From the NCBI GenBank assembly GCA_018402485.1, contig JAGYIY010000002.1:248001-312000 (forward strand): a stretch of 64,000 nucleotides of DNA, in the 5' to 3' direction. The stretch comes from Roseivirga sp. (GTDB lineage Bacteria; Bacteroidota; Bacteroidia; Cytophagales; Cyclobacteriaceae). The translations under genes were made by a program, and so were the position numbers. Shown one piece after another: positions 17,315 to 26,007 of the stretch (position 1 is the first letter of the stretch; every line of letters begins with the position of its first letter). Below the pieces are notes generated by a model. That model was not told the DNA's origin. It made no database searches and saw only the letters and a program-made list of their open reading frames with translations.

Positions 17315-18226
17315 TTACTTTTTCTCGAGCAAATAAGTCCAATGTACCATAAAACCATTGCCATCTGCATCGAATGCAATGCGTAACTCCATATCGGTTT
17401 CGCTCACACTAGCCACCTCATAAGTTACCCTTGAAGGGTATGCATCGCTGGCAACATGATTACCCAATTCACCCAAATTTGTTACTTTAGGTAAACCTAT
17501 GTAAGCACCAATTCCATTAACAACAAAATTGGTTCCGTCAAAAGTATAGGTGTAAGAACCACTACCATCAAACGGAGCAATGGGTGTACCACAAGAGTCT
17601 CCTCCACCTTGCCAAGCTTCTAGGAAAGTTGCACCCTGCATAGCAATGGTGAAAGTACCATCTGAATTGAAAGTCCATTCGTCGTCGAAAAAGCAATCTC
17701 TAACACCAGTTACTTCTGCTAAAGGTACGCCCCACCATTCTCCACTGCCTGAGGCTGGTCCAACTTTTAGCGCACCTTGAACAGGTTTCATTACCCAGGT
17801 TCCGGTAATGTCTGGTAAAGCACTCACCACATTCACTTCTGTAGTAGCTGTTGCAGAGTTTCCATTCGAATCAAAAACGGTTGCATTAAAAAGATGATTA
17901 CCAGCAGGTAGTGGTGAAGAGGTTATGGTTACTTCATCATTATCGCCTGTAAGCTCCTCACTTCCAGAAACTACACTAGCACCTCCTGAAGTAATATTCC
18001 AATCTACAGATGCAAGTGTACTGATTGAACTTCCTTCAAGTCCGTCATTGAAACTCAAGCTAATAGAAAAATTATCTCCTTCTACAAGACCGGAATTAAT
18101 GCCATCGATTGTAACCGTTGGATCTGAGTCTATAAGCACTAAATCTGCTCTGTCGTCTTCACAGGCAGCCACCATTACAACAAGTGCGAGTGCTGTAAGG
18201 GCCAATTTGATTTGTGTTTTCATCAT
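17315..18226 (-). CDS. Two-domain surface lipoprotein, putative glycan-binding protein
   Basis: No enzyme motif is visible. The product has a lipoprotein signal (VVMVAAC, cysteine 22) followed by EDD, a strong Bacteroidota surface-export type. Residues 35-130 form an Ig/PKD-like beta domain (LSFNDGLEGSSIS, GNHLFNATVFDSNGNSA). A C-terminal beta-rich domain begins PDITGTWVMKP, is rich in Trp and Gly, and contains a DEWTFNSDGTF strand. As the first gene of the operon, ahead of GH16, it occupies the position expected for a surface glycan-binding protein. Tandem ATGs at 18226 and 18223 make the exact start uncertain by one codon. Confidence 0.7.
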   Translation of the reverse strand: MMKTQIKLALTALALVVMVAACEDDRADLVLIDSDPTVTIDGINSGLVEGDNFSISLSFNDGLEGSSISTLASVDWNITSGGASVVSGSEELTGDNDEVTITSSPLPAGNHLFNATVFDSNGNSATATTEVNVVSALPDITGTWVMKPVQGALKVGPASGSGEWWGVPLAEVTGVRDCFFDDEWTFNSDGTFTIAMQGATFLEAWQGGGDSCGTPIAPFDGSGSYTYTFDGTNFVVNGIGAYIGLPKVTNLGELGNHVASDAYPSRVTYEVASVSETDMELRIAFDADGNGFMVHWTYLLEKK

Positions 18227-18284
18227 TCTTCTATTTTTTTCACCTCAAAGTCCGACCTTCTTTACAAAGGAGCAAATAATTAGG

Positions 18285-18332
18285 TACTACAATAACTCTA
18301 CATGTATTTCGTCTGCACTACTACAATAACTC
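18285..18332. promoter_or_regulatory. 14-bp direct repeat in divergent promoter region
   Basis: TACTACAATAACTC occurs twice, at 18285-18298 and 18319-18332, with starts 34 bp apart (about three helical turns). It lies in the 173-bp gap between the glucan operon and the divergent regulator gene. The direct orientation and helical phasing suggest a binding site for a dimeric activator, most simply the adjacent Reg_prop/HTH protein. This is an inference. Confidence 0.5.
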
Positions 18333-18399
18333 AACACAATCAAAATAAAAATGCTATATTCGTGTTTTAAAGGCTATTTGATGAAATACAACATTACAC

Positions 18400-21324
18400 A
18401 TGAATGAAGAAAGATTTACACTTTGCAATCGATTGAGAGAAAACCCTTACATCTCCCCTTTGTGGTCGATTTCAGCATTACTCTTATTGTTTTTAATCTC
18501 AACTTTAGGGCATTCACAATCATTATCCATTCAAGGATTGCCATTCATTCAAAATTACAGTTCAGATGTTTATGAAGGTGGCATACAGAATTGGGAGATC
18601 ACTCAAGACTTTTCAGGAAGGCTTTATATCGCTAACAATTTAGGTTTACTGAGTTTTGATGGTTCAAAGTGGGAGTTGCATAGCGTTATGAATCACACTA
18701 AACTTCGTTCTGTTTATTATGATCATTCTAATAAAATATACGTGGGCTCTCAGCGAGACTTTGGATTTTTTGAGCCTGACTCCAGGGGTCGATTGCATTA
18801 TGTATCTTTAGCAGACTCCTTACCCGACGAGCATCGTGATTTTGATGAAACATGGAAAATATACAGTCAGGATGATGGCTTATATTTCTGTACGTTTAAT
18901 AAAATTTATTTCTATAATGGAGAAGGTATCTTTAGCTACCCTTCAGCTTTTGATTTAGAAATTTCATTTCAAGTCAACCAAAACATTTATGTTCAAGAGT
19001 GGAATAGAGGACTTTCACTCTTAAAAAATGGAACATACCATTTGATTGAAAATGGAACATTTTTCAAGGACAAAAGGATTTCTCAAATACTACCATTTAC
19101 CAACGACAGCTGGCTTATCAGCACATTCAAGGATGGTATTTTTACATATACTAATGGTAAGATACAGCCTTACCCTCTCTCCAAAGAAATTCCGAATAAC
19201 TTGATCATAAATACCATCAAAAGGTTAAGTAACGGGCAGTTAGGTATAGCCACTCAAAACGAAGGCTTCTTTCTAACTACCATTGGCGGTGAATTGGTTT
19301 ATCAGCTTACCAGCAATGAAGGACTAGAAGACAACACCGTAAACTTTATTTATGAGGATCGGCACAAAAATGTATGGTTGGCACTCAATAATGGCCTTGC
19401 CCGAGTTGATATTCATTCTCCATTCAGCTACATACACCACAACATGGGCATCGAAGGAGCTGGGTACACTGCACTAAAATCTGGGGATGAAATCTTAATG
19501 GGTACTAACAATGGTTTGTATCGCTGGTATCAGCAAGAAATAGAGTCAATAAAAGGTGCTGAAGGACAGGTGTATTCTATACAAAACATGGCAGGAAGAA
19601 CCTTAATTGGTCATCATCTTGGTACTTTTGAATATGAAAACCAAAAAATAAAACAGATTCAAAATGACAAGGGTGTATGGGATTTTTTATCGCATCCAAC
19701 AATGAAAAACACCTATTTGAAAGGTACCTACAATGGTCTTCGAAAAGTAACCTTAACGAATAATCAAATCATTGAGAGCAAGCCTTATTCAAATTTCAAA
19801 GAATCTTCACGGATTATGGCTTTCGATGAAGAATACCTATGGGTAACTCAAGGGTATAAAGGAGCTTTCAGACTACAATTTGATGAAACTTTAGATCAAG
19901 TTAAGGAAGTAAAGCTTTACAATAGCGATAACGGATTCCCCTCAGATATCTTGATTAATGCTTTTGAAATATCAAATAAACTATTGTTTGGATCTGAAAG
20001 GGGGTTTTTTCGTTATGATAAGGCGAGTGATTCTTTTTTACCATATGAAAAATTCAACAATCTATTAGGGGCTGACGTATCCGTGGTAGATATGGATGAG
20101 GACGAAGTAGGCAATATATATTTTATTGATAACCAAAAATTAGGATTATTAACGCCTATTGTGGGGGATGATTATCAAATCAAGTCGAACAGTTTTAATA
20201 AAATTAAAAAAATCTGGAACGATGATTTAGGAAATATCAATGTGCTTGACCTCAACAATATTTTAATAGGTGCAAAAGCAGGCTTTGTACATTACGATCC
20301 AAGGAAAGACCTTATAAAAAATGAGCCGTTACATGTTGTTTTTAACAATATTCAAAATAAAGGAAAGAAAGATGAAATAATTTTCGCTGGATATGGGGCA
20401 CATGATAGGCTTGAAGAAAACCATTTTCCTTATGCTCAAAATGGGTTTAGCTTTCAATTTTCTGCTACCCATTACGAATCAGGCGATCAGTTGCAATATC
20501 AATACCTCATGGAGAATTATGAAAATGAATGGTCTCCTTGGTCCACTCAAAACTTTAAAGAATACACTAATTTACCTGAAGGTAATTACGTTTTCCATGT
20601 AAAGGCAATGGATGTTTTCGGAAATCAATCAGAGTCATCGAGTTATGCTTTTTCGATTTCACCCCCTCTTTATCGCACCACATTAGCCTATTTACTTTAT
20701 ATTTTAACCATTGCAATCTTTCTTTTACTGCTCTATAAGTTTTTAGAAAAGCGGCATAAGCGCGAGAATTATGCACTTACAACTGCCAAAAACGAAGAAA
20801 TTCAAAAAAAGGAATCGGCCTTAAAAGAGGTAACCCAAAAAAGTGAGGCTGAAATTGTCAAGTTGAAAAATGATAAACTCATGGCAGAAATCAGTTTAAA
20901 AAGGCAAGAGCTTACATCTTCAGCGATGCACTTAATTCAAAAAAACCAACTGCTTAATCAAATCAAAAATAATTTGATTGGCGTCACTAAAGAAGCTGGT
21001 AATAAAGAGATTGCCAAACAGCTCAATAGAATTATTCGTACCATTCAAAAAGACCATAGCGCAGAAAATGAGTGGAAACAGTTTGAAGAAAATTTTGACC
21101 AGGTACATGGTGGGTTCATTACGCGACTCAAGGAGGCCTACCCAGCCCTATCTCCACAGGAGTTAAAATTTAGCGCCTACATACGCATGAATCTGAACAC
21201 CAAAGAGATTGCCAATTTACTCAATATATCTGTTCGGGGAGTCGAAATTGGAAGATACCGCATTCGCAAAAAACTGGAGCTAGAACGTAAGGATAGTCTA
21301 AGTGATTTTTTACTCAGGTTTTAA
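18400..21324 (+). CDS. Membrane-spanning Reg_prop/Y_Y_Y sensor with C-terminal LuxR-type HTH
   Basis: This 974-residue regulator has an N-terminal signal or membrane segment (about 22-42) and then a large periplasmic region with propeller repeats (ITQDFSGRLYIANNLGLLSFDG is one). A Y_Y_Y-like Ig domain follows (about 685-755), then a membrane helix (about 760-785) and a cytoplasmic coiled coil. A LuxR-like HTH ends it (LSPQELKFSAYIRMNLNTKEIANLL, about 918-960). Unlike hybrid two-component systems it has no kinase or receiver. It would sense glucan oligosaccharides outside and act on DNA directly, probably at the adjacent operon. Confidence 0.85.
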   Translation: MNEERFTLCNRLRENPYISPLWSISALLLLFLISTLGHSQSLSIQGLPFIQNYSSDVYEGGIQNWEITQDFSGRLYIANNLGLLSFDGSKWELHSVMNHTKLRSVYYDHSNKIYVGSQRDFGFFEPDSRGRLHYVSLADSLPDEHRDFDETWKIYSQDDGLYFCTFNKIYFYNGEGIFSYPSAFDLEISFQVNQNIYVQEWNRGLSLLKNGTYHLIENGTFFKDKRISQILPFTNDSWLISTFKDGIFTYTNGKIQPYPLSKEIPNNLIINTIKRLSNGQLGIATQNEGFFLTTIGGELVYQLTSNEGLEDNTVNFIYEDRHKNVWLALNNGLARVDIHSPFSYIHHNMGIEGAGYTALKSGDEILMGTNNGLYRWYQQEIESIKGAEGQVYSIQNMAGRTLIGHHLGTFEYENQKIKQIQNDKGVWDFLSHPTMKNTYLKGTYNGLRKVTLTNNQIIESKPYSNFKESSRIMAFDEEYLWVTQGYKGAFRLQFDETLDQVKEVKLYNSDNGFPSDILINAFEISNKLLFGSERGFFRYDKASDSFLPYEKFNNLLGADVSVVDMDEDEVGNIYFIDNQKLGLLTPIVGDDYQIKSNSFNKIKKIWNDDLGNINVLDLNNILIGAKAGFVHYDPRKDLIKNEPLHVVFNNIQNKGKKDEIIFAGYGAHDRLEENHFPYAQNGFSFQFSATHYESGDQLQYQYLMENYENEWSPWSTQNFKEYTNLPEGNYVFHVKAMDVFGNQSESSSYAFSISPPLYRTTLAYLLYILTIAIFLLLLYKFLEKRHKRENYALTTAKNEEIQKKESALKEVTQKSEAEIVKLKNDKLMAEISLKRQELTSSAMHLIQKNQLLNQIKNNLIGVTKEAGNKEIAKQLNRIIRTIQKDHSAENEWKQFEENFDQVHGGFITRLKEAYPALSPQELKFSAYIRMNLNTKEIANLLNISVRGVEIGRYRIRKKLELERKDSLSDFLLRF

Positions 21325-21326
21325 AC

Positions 21327-22334
21327 TTACCGCGAGGAATCCCTGATGATGACTTTTGAGTCGTATTTAATATGCATTTGATGGGGTGGAATATGCTTCT
21401 TTTCAATCACTTTGAAAAGCAGTTCAGCAGCTGCTACTCCCATTTCTATGGGTTCATGCGTAACACTCGTTAAACTGGGTTCCACAATTTCGCAAAGGTT
21501 ACTGTTTCCAAAACCGACAACAGATACATCTCGAGGTACGTTGAGTCCTAATTTCTTAATTTTTAAGATGGCCTCTACAGCTAACTCATCACTAAATGTA
21601 AAAAGTGCATCGGGTCGGGTTTTAGGGTTTTCAAACATCTTTTCAATGATAGGACCATGATCATCTTCGGATTTTGTAAAAACCACGGAATTTTCATTGA
21701 TTTCATAGTCGTAGGTTTTAAGCGCTTCGAGATATCCTTCATACCTACTTTTAGAAATCCCTAAAAGTCCTGGACCACCCAAATGCCCAATTTTCTTTCG
21801 ACCTCTTTTAATCAAGTGTTCTACGGCTTGAAAGGCACCTTTAAAATCATTAGCCTCAACGGTTGGCGTTTCAAACCCTGGCGCAATTCGATCAAAAAAC
21901 ACAAAGGGTGTGTCGTAAGCCTGGAGCGTTTCTAGGTGCTCATAATTTTTCGTATCGCTAGAGATAGACAGAATTACACCTTCCACCTTACATGAGAGTA
22001 GAGATTTGATTTGATCTACCTCATCATGATAGTTTTCATTCGATTGGCAAATGATGGTAAAGTAACCATGATCGCTTACAATTTGCTGGATACCATCAAT
22101 GGCTGAAGCAAAAAAATTACTTGTGATTTGGGGGACTAAAATACCAATGGAATTAGAGCGTTTTGTTCGCAAGCCTGCTGCAATGAAATTGGCTTGATAT
22201 TTCATATCCTTAGCGGTTTTCACTACCAATGTCTTGGTGTCCTTGCTAATATTCGGATGATCATTTAATGCTCTCGACACCGTTGATGGCGAAATAGAGA
22301 GTTCATTTGCAATATCTTTAATGGTTACAGCCAT
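21327..22334 (-). CDS. LacI family transcriptional regulator
   Basis: The N-terminal HTH (TIKDIANELSISPSTVSRALNDHP) and hinge are classical LacI. The rest is a periplasmic-binding-protein-like effector domain (SIGILVPQITSNFFASAIDGIQ), giving a 335-residue protein. It likely represses sugar genes until an effector binds. It converges with the Reg_prop regulator, whose stop is 3 bases away, and it may control the glucan operon, the maltose part of it, or itself. A possible operator lies upstream of its own start. Confidence 0.92.
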   Translation of the reverse strand: MAVTIKDIANELSISPSTVSRALNDHPNISKDTKTLVVKTAKDMKYQANFIAAGLRTKRSNSIGILVPQITSNFFASAIDGIQQIVSDHGYFTIICQSNENYHDEVDQIKSLLSCKVEGVILSISSDTKNYEHLETLQAYDTPFVFFDRIAPGFETPTVEANDFKGAFQAVEHLIKRGRKKIGHLGGPGLLGISKSRYEGYLEALKTYDYEINENSVVFTKSEDDHGPIIEKMFENPKTRPDALFTFSDELAVEAILKIKKLGLNVPRDVSVVGFGNSNLCEIVEPSLTSVTHEPIEMGVAAAELLFKVIEKKHIPPHQMHIKYDSKVIIRDSSR

Positions 22335-22411
22335 CAGTAAATTAGTTTAGAGCGTACAATATGGCTAATTTCTAGATGATATGCATACTCTGACTGAAGC
22401 TGTATTGATGA

Positions 22412-22419
22412 AAACGTTT
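22412..22419. promoter_or_regulatory. Candidate LacI-type operator
   Basis: The palindrome AAACGTTT within GAAAACGTTTGTT has the central CG typical of LacI/GalR operators. It lies about 80 bp upstream of the lacI-family gene, so autoregulation is possible. The core is short and a chance match cannot be excluded. Confidence 0.3.
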
Positions 22420-22450
22420 GTTATGCCCGAAAAAAAATATTGAAAATAGC

Positions 22451-23347
22451 TTATCGCTGTTTTTTGCTCTTGAACCCATGCGTAATCTGTCCCCAAAAAT
22501 TTTTTGGGAAAGATTCATCACCAGGAAATCCAATGGGTATAGACTTGCCAGAATAGGGAATGTGAGCCGTCCCGAACAGATAATCCCAAATGCTTAAGCT
22601 GATGCCAAAATTGACTCCATACGACCTGCCCTTTGGTAGCTCATGTGCATGATGCCACATGTGCATATTCGGATGGTTAAAAATGTATTTAAGTGGACCA
22701 ATATTTACATTGATATTCGCGTGATTCCAGTGCCCGATGGCTAAAGTAAACATATGAACAAAGAAAAAGTCATCTATGCCAAAGCCAATCATGGCTAAGG
22801 GCAAATACTCTATCGTCCGATACACCAGCGTTTCCATCCAATGATATCTCAAATGTGCTGCAAAACCCATTTCTTTAACTGAATGGTGAACTTTGTGATA
22901 CTCCCAAAGTGCAGGCACGCGATGCAGCAACCTATGCGTCCACCATTGGATGAAATCACGTACAAAAAACAACAACAATAGCTGCGCCCCTATCGGCCAT
23001 GTTGCTACTTGCAAGGCCACAAGATTATTCATACCCAAGGCAGCCAAAAAATCATTAAAGAGATTGACAAAAACATCAGACAGTGCATTGAAAATGATGA
23101 GTGAAAAAAGGAAAAAATTGAAAAACATATAAAAAGCATCTAACCAAAAATCTTTTCTAAACTTAGGCTGACTTTTACGCCAAGGCTTCACCCATTCCCA
23201 AACCAAAAAAAACATGGAAACCCCTATCAATAGCCAAAAATAATTTTGCCAGAGGGGTTTATCAGTGTATTGAAAAGTTATTTCCTTCCATAGATAATCA
23301 CCATAGCCTTGGTAAGACTGTTTAATAATTTCGAAAATCTCATTCAT
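22451..23347 (-). CDS. Sterol desaturase/fatty acid hydroxylase family membrane protein
   Basis: This di-iron membrane hydroxylase of 298 residues carries the histidine clusters HRLLH, HKVHH and HMWHH, which bind the iron pair in this superfamily. Several membrane helices precede them (FWLLIGVSMFFLVWEW and others). The substrate is probably a lipid or carotenoid, but nothing in the context identifies it. The gene is alone: LacI lies downstream on the same strand after a 116-base gap, and a divergent protease gene lies upstream. Confidence 0.85.
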   Translation of the reverse strand: MNEIFEIIKQSYQGYGDYLWKEITFQYTDKPLWQNYFWLLIGVSMFFLVWEWVKPWRKSQPKFRKDFWLDAFYMFFNFFLFSLIIFNALSDVFVNLFNDFLAALGMNNLVALQVATWPIGAQLLLLFFVRDFIQWWTHRLLHRVPALWEYHKVHHSVKEMGFAAHLRYHWMETLVYRTIEYLPLAMIGFGIDDFFFVHMFTLAIGHWNHANINVNIGPLKYIFNHPNMHMWHHAHELPKGRSYGVNFGISLSIWDYLFGTAHIPYSGKSIPIGFPGDESFPKNFWGQITHGFKSKKQR

Positions 23348-23454
23348 TTGGTTACATCATTCACCCGTAAAACCTTCATTTTTACCTTCAGTAAGAAACT
23401 CTTTTGTGAGCATTTAGAATGCTACTACATTCAAATTACATAAAATGAGAACAC

Positions 23455-25905
23455 ATGGTTTGTTACAAAAGTTACCCACAATTTAGAGTCATATGTATAT
23501 TGTTCGTTTTTTATTGTTTGTCCATTTCCGTCTTTGGTCAAAATAGCGAAAAAAACAAAGAAGAGCCAAAAAAAGAAAAGACCTATGCCGACCTAATCAA
23601 AGACATGACAATTGATGAGGGAGTTTTCGCCCTTTATCAAAACGATGAAAAAGTATATTTTGATATTCCGGCCAACGCATTGCAAAAAGACATGTTATGG
23701 ATTACGCGTTTGGTCTCTTCCCCAGAAAACCTTAGTCCTTTTCTAGGTTCGGGGTGGAAAATGAATGAGCAAGTGGTACAGTGGGAAAAAAGAAATGATC
23801 AGATTTTTTTAAAGACCCTTTCCTTCAATAATGTCGCAGATAGTACCGATGCCATTTTTCAGTCTGTACAAAACAACAATTTTGCACCTATCATTGGGGC
23901 TTTCAAAATCATAGGTCAGCCCGACGATTCATTATCTTATTTAATAGATGTAAGTCCTTTTTTTAAGGGAGACACCAAAGCCATCAGCGCTTTAAATTCA
24001 GGTTTACGTACACAACTGCAGGTGAGGCGTTTAGAAGGAGACAAAAGTTATATTGAGTCTGCTAAGAGTTTTCCAATAAACGTGGAATTACGCCAGGTAA
24101 TGACATATGAATCTAACCGCCCACCTTCTAATCGTTCTACAGGGCTAATCACGATGAAGGTGAGTCAATCCATTATTCAATTACCTGAAAAACCGATGAT
24201 GCCACGCTTGGCCGATGAGCGAGTCGGATGGTTCACCAACGGAAATATCAATTATAGCTCTAATAAGTTGAAGGGTGATCAAACAAGATTTCTTAAACGC
24301 TGGAGGCTAGAGCCCAAAGACATGGCTGCTTATACCCGAGGTGAATTGGTGGAACCTATCAAGCCCATTGTATATTACTTAGACCCTGCTACACCCGAAA
24401 AATTTAAAAAGTGGTTTAAACTCGGAATTGAAGATTGGCAAGTGGCTTTTGAAGCTGCCGGTTTCAAGAATGCCATTATCGCCAAGGAACCTCCTTCACC
24501 TGAAGAAGATCCTGATTGGAGTCCGGAAGATGCCCGCTATTCTACCGTTCGTTACATTGCTAGCATGACGCGTAATGCTGTAGGACCTAGTACCTCAGAC
24601 CCTCGTAGCGGAGAGATTATTGAATCTGATATCATATGGTTTCATAACCACTTAAGATCTTATCGTAATTGGTACATGATTCAAACTGGAGCAGCAAACC
24701 CTAGGGCCAGAACATTAAATACTCCTGAGGAAGATATAGGCGAAATGATGCGTGCTGTAATTGCCCATGAGATTGGGCATGCCTTGGGTCTACCACATAA
24801 CATGAAAGCGAGTTCGGCTTATCCTGTAGAGTCGCTTCGCGACCCTGCGTATGCAAAGGAGTTTGGGGTTGCTCCTACCATTATGGATTATGCTCGCTTA
24901 AACTACATAGCTCAGCCCGGTGATGGCGTAACTCGTTTTATCCGTAAAATCGGGCCTTACGACAGGTATGCTATTAACTGGGGCTACCGCGTAATTCCAA
25001 CTGCCAATTCTCCTGAAGAAGAAAAAAGCACCTTGAATGCATGGATTGAAGAAAAGTCAGGCGATCGCATGTTTCGTTTTGGAAGCTCAACAGGATCGAA
25101 TCCTGAAGCTCAAACGGAAGATTTGGGAGATAATAGTGTGCTAGCAAGTACTTACGGTATGAAAAACTTAATGCAAGTCGTTCCTAATATTTTGGCATGG
25201 ACGAAGGATGGAGAAACTAAGGACTATTCAGATGCAGAAGAAATTTATGGAGAAACCATCGGTCAATGGAGAAGATTTGTGGGACATGTCATCACGAATA
25301 TTGGAGGTATTACCGAAGATTTAAAATCTACGGATCAATCAGGGCAAGTCTTTCAGGTAGTAGCAGAAAGCCGTCAGAAAGCTGCTATGGATTGGCTTCA
25401 TGATTATGCTTTTGCCACACCCGAATGGTTGATGCACGAACCACTTCTTCGTAAGATTGAAGGATATGGTGCTGTGAATACCATTCGAAGCACGCAAGTT
25501 TCATTTTTGAATCAACTCATGGATCCGGCACGTGCTCAAAGACTGATTGAAGCCGAAGCATTTAAGAATAGAAATACCTATACACTTTATCAATTCATCA
25601 GTGATATACGTCGAGGGTTATTTTCAGAATTGGCATCGGGTGAGTTTTTAACCATACCTCGCAAAAACTTGCAAAGAGCCTTTGTGGCCAGAATGCAATA
25701 CATGATGGAAAACGAAGCTACAGGATTTCAGGCTCGAAACGTCAACATCAGTCAGTCTGACATCCGTCCTGTAGTAAAAAATGAACTCAAAGTATTATTA
25801 GGTCAAATTGACAAGGCCATGATTAACTATACCGCTAGAGAAGGACAATATCATTTGCAAGATCTAAAAGATCGTATAGAGGAAATCTTAGATTTAGATG
25901 ATTAG
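23455..25905 (+). CDS. Secreted zinc-dependent metalloprotease (DUF5117/DUF4953 type)
   Basis: The 816-residue product has a signal peptide (ICILFVFYCLSISVFGQ). The metzincin-like motif HEIGHALGLPH (H438, E439, H442, H448) is followed by an IMDY Met-turn-like segment. The N-terminal half matches the DUF5117 type of region (MTIDEGVFALYQNDEKVYFDIP) found in Bacteroidota homologues. It is predicted to be periplasmic or exported. It is monocistronic and ends at a strong hairpin terminator. The substrate is unknown. Confidence 0.88.
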   Translation: MVCYKSYPQFRVICILFVFYCLSISVFGQNSEKNKEEPKKEKTYADLIKDMTIDEGVFALYQNDEKVYFDIPANALQKDMLWITRLVSSPENLSPFLGSGWKMNEQVVQWEKRNDQIFLKTLSFNNVADSTDAIFQSVQNNNFAPIIGAFKIIGQPDDSLSYLIDVSPFFKGDTKAISALNSGLRTQLQVRRLEGDKSYIESAKSFPINVELRQVMTYESNRPPSNRSTGLITMKVSQSIIQLPEKPMMPRLADERVGWFTNGNINYSSNKLKGDQTRFLKRWRLEPKDMAAYTRGELVEPIKPIVYYLDPATPEKFKKWFKLGIEDWQVAFEAAGFKNAIIAKEPPSPEEDPDWSPEDARYSTVRYIASMTRNAVGPSTSDPRSGEIIESDIIWFHNHLRSYRNWYMIQTGAANPRARTLNTPEEDIGEMMRAVIAHEIGHALGLPHNMKASSAYPVESLRDPAYAKEFGVAPTIMDYARLNYIAQPGDGVTRFIRKIGPYDRYAINWGYRVIPTANSPEEEKSTLNAWIEEKSGDRMFRFGSSTGSNPEAQTEDLGDNSVLASTYGMKNLMQVVPNILAWTKDGETKDYSDAEEIYGETIGQWRRFVGHVITNIGGITEDLKSTDQSGQVFQVVAESRQKAAMDWLHDYAFATPEWLMHEPLLRKIEGYGAVNTIRSTQVSFLNQLMDPARAQRLIEAEAFKNRNTYTLYQFISDIRRGLFSELASGEFLTIPRKNLQRAFVARMQYMMENEATGFQARNVNISQSDIRPVVKNELKVLLGQIDKAMINYTAREGQYHLQDLKDRIEEILDLDD

Positions 25906-25928
25906 TTTCAATCACAAGTTTTAGCATG

Positions 25929-25960
25929 AAAAAAGACCTCAAATGGAGGTCTTTTTTTTT
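25929..25960. terminator. Bidirectional intrinsic terminator
   Basis: AAAAGACCTC and GAGGTCTTTT form a perfect 10-bp stem with an AAATG loop and a run of T on the plus strand. The A-run on the left supplies the U-tract for the opposite strand. It sits between convergent genes, the zinc protease and the PQQ-type dehydrogenase, and can serve both. Confidence 0.85.
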
Positions 25961-26007
25961 AAAAATGCTCGTGTTAATCGAAAGGGAATCAGCAGATTCC
26001 TCCTACA

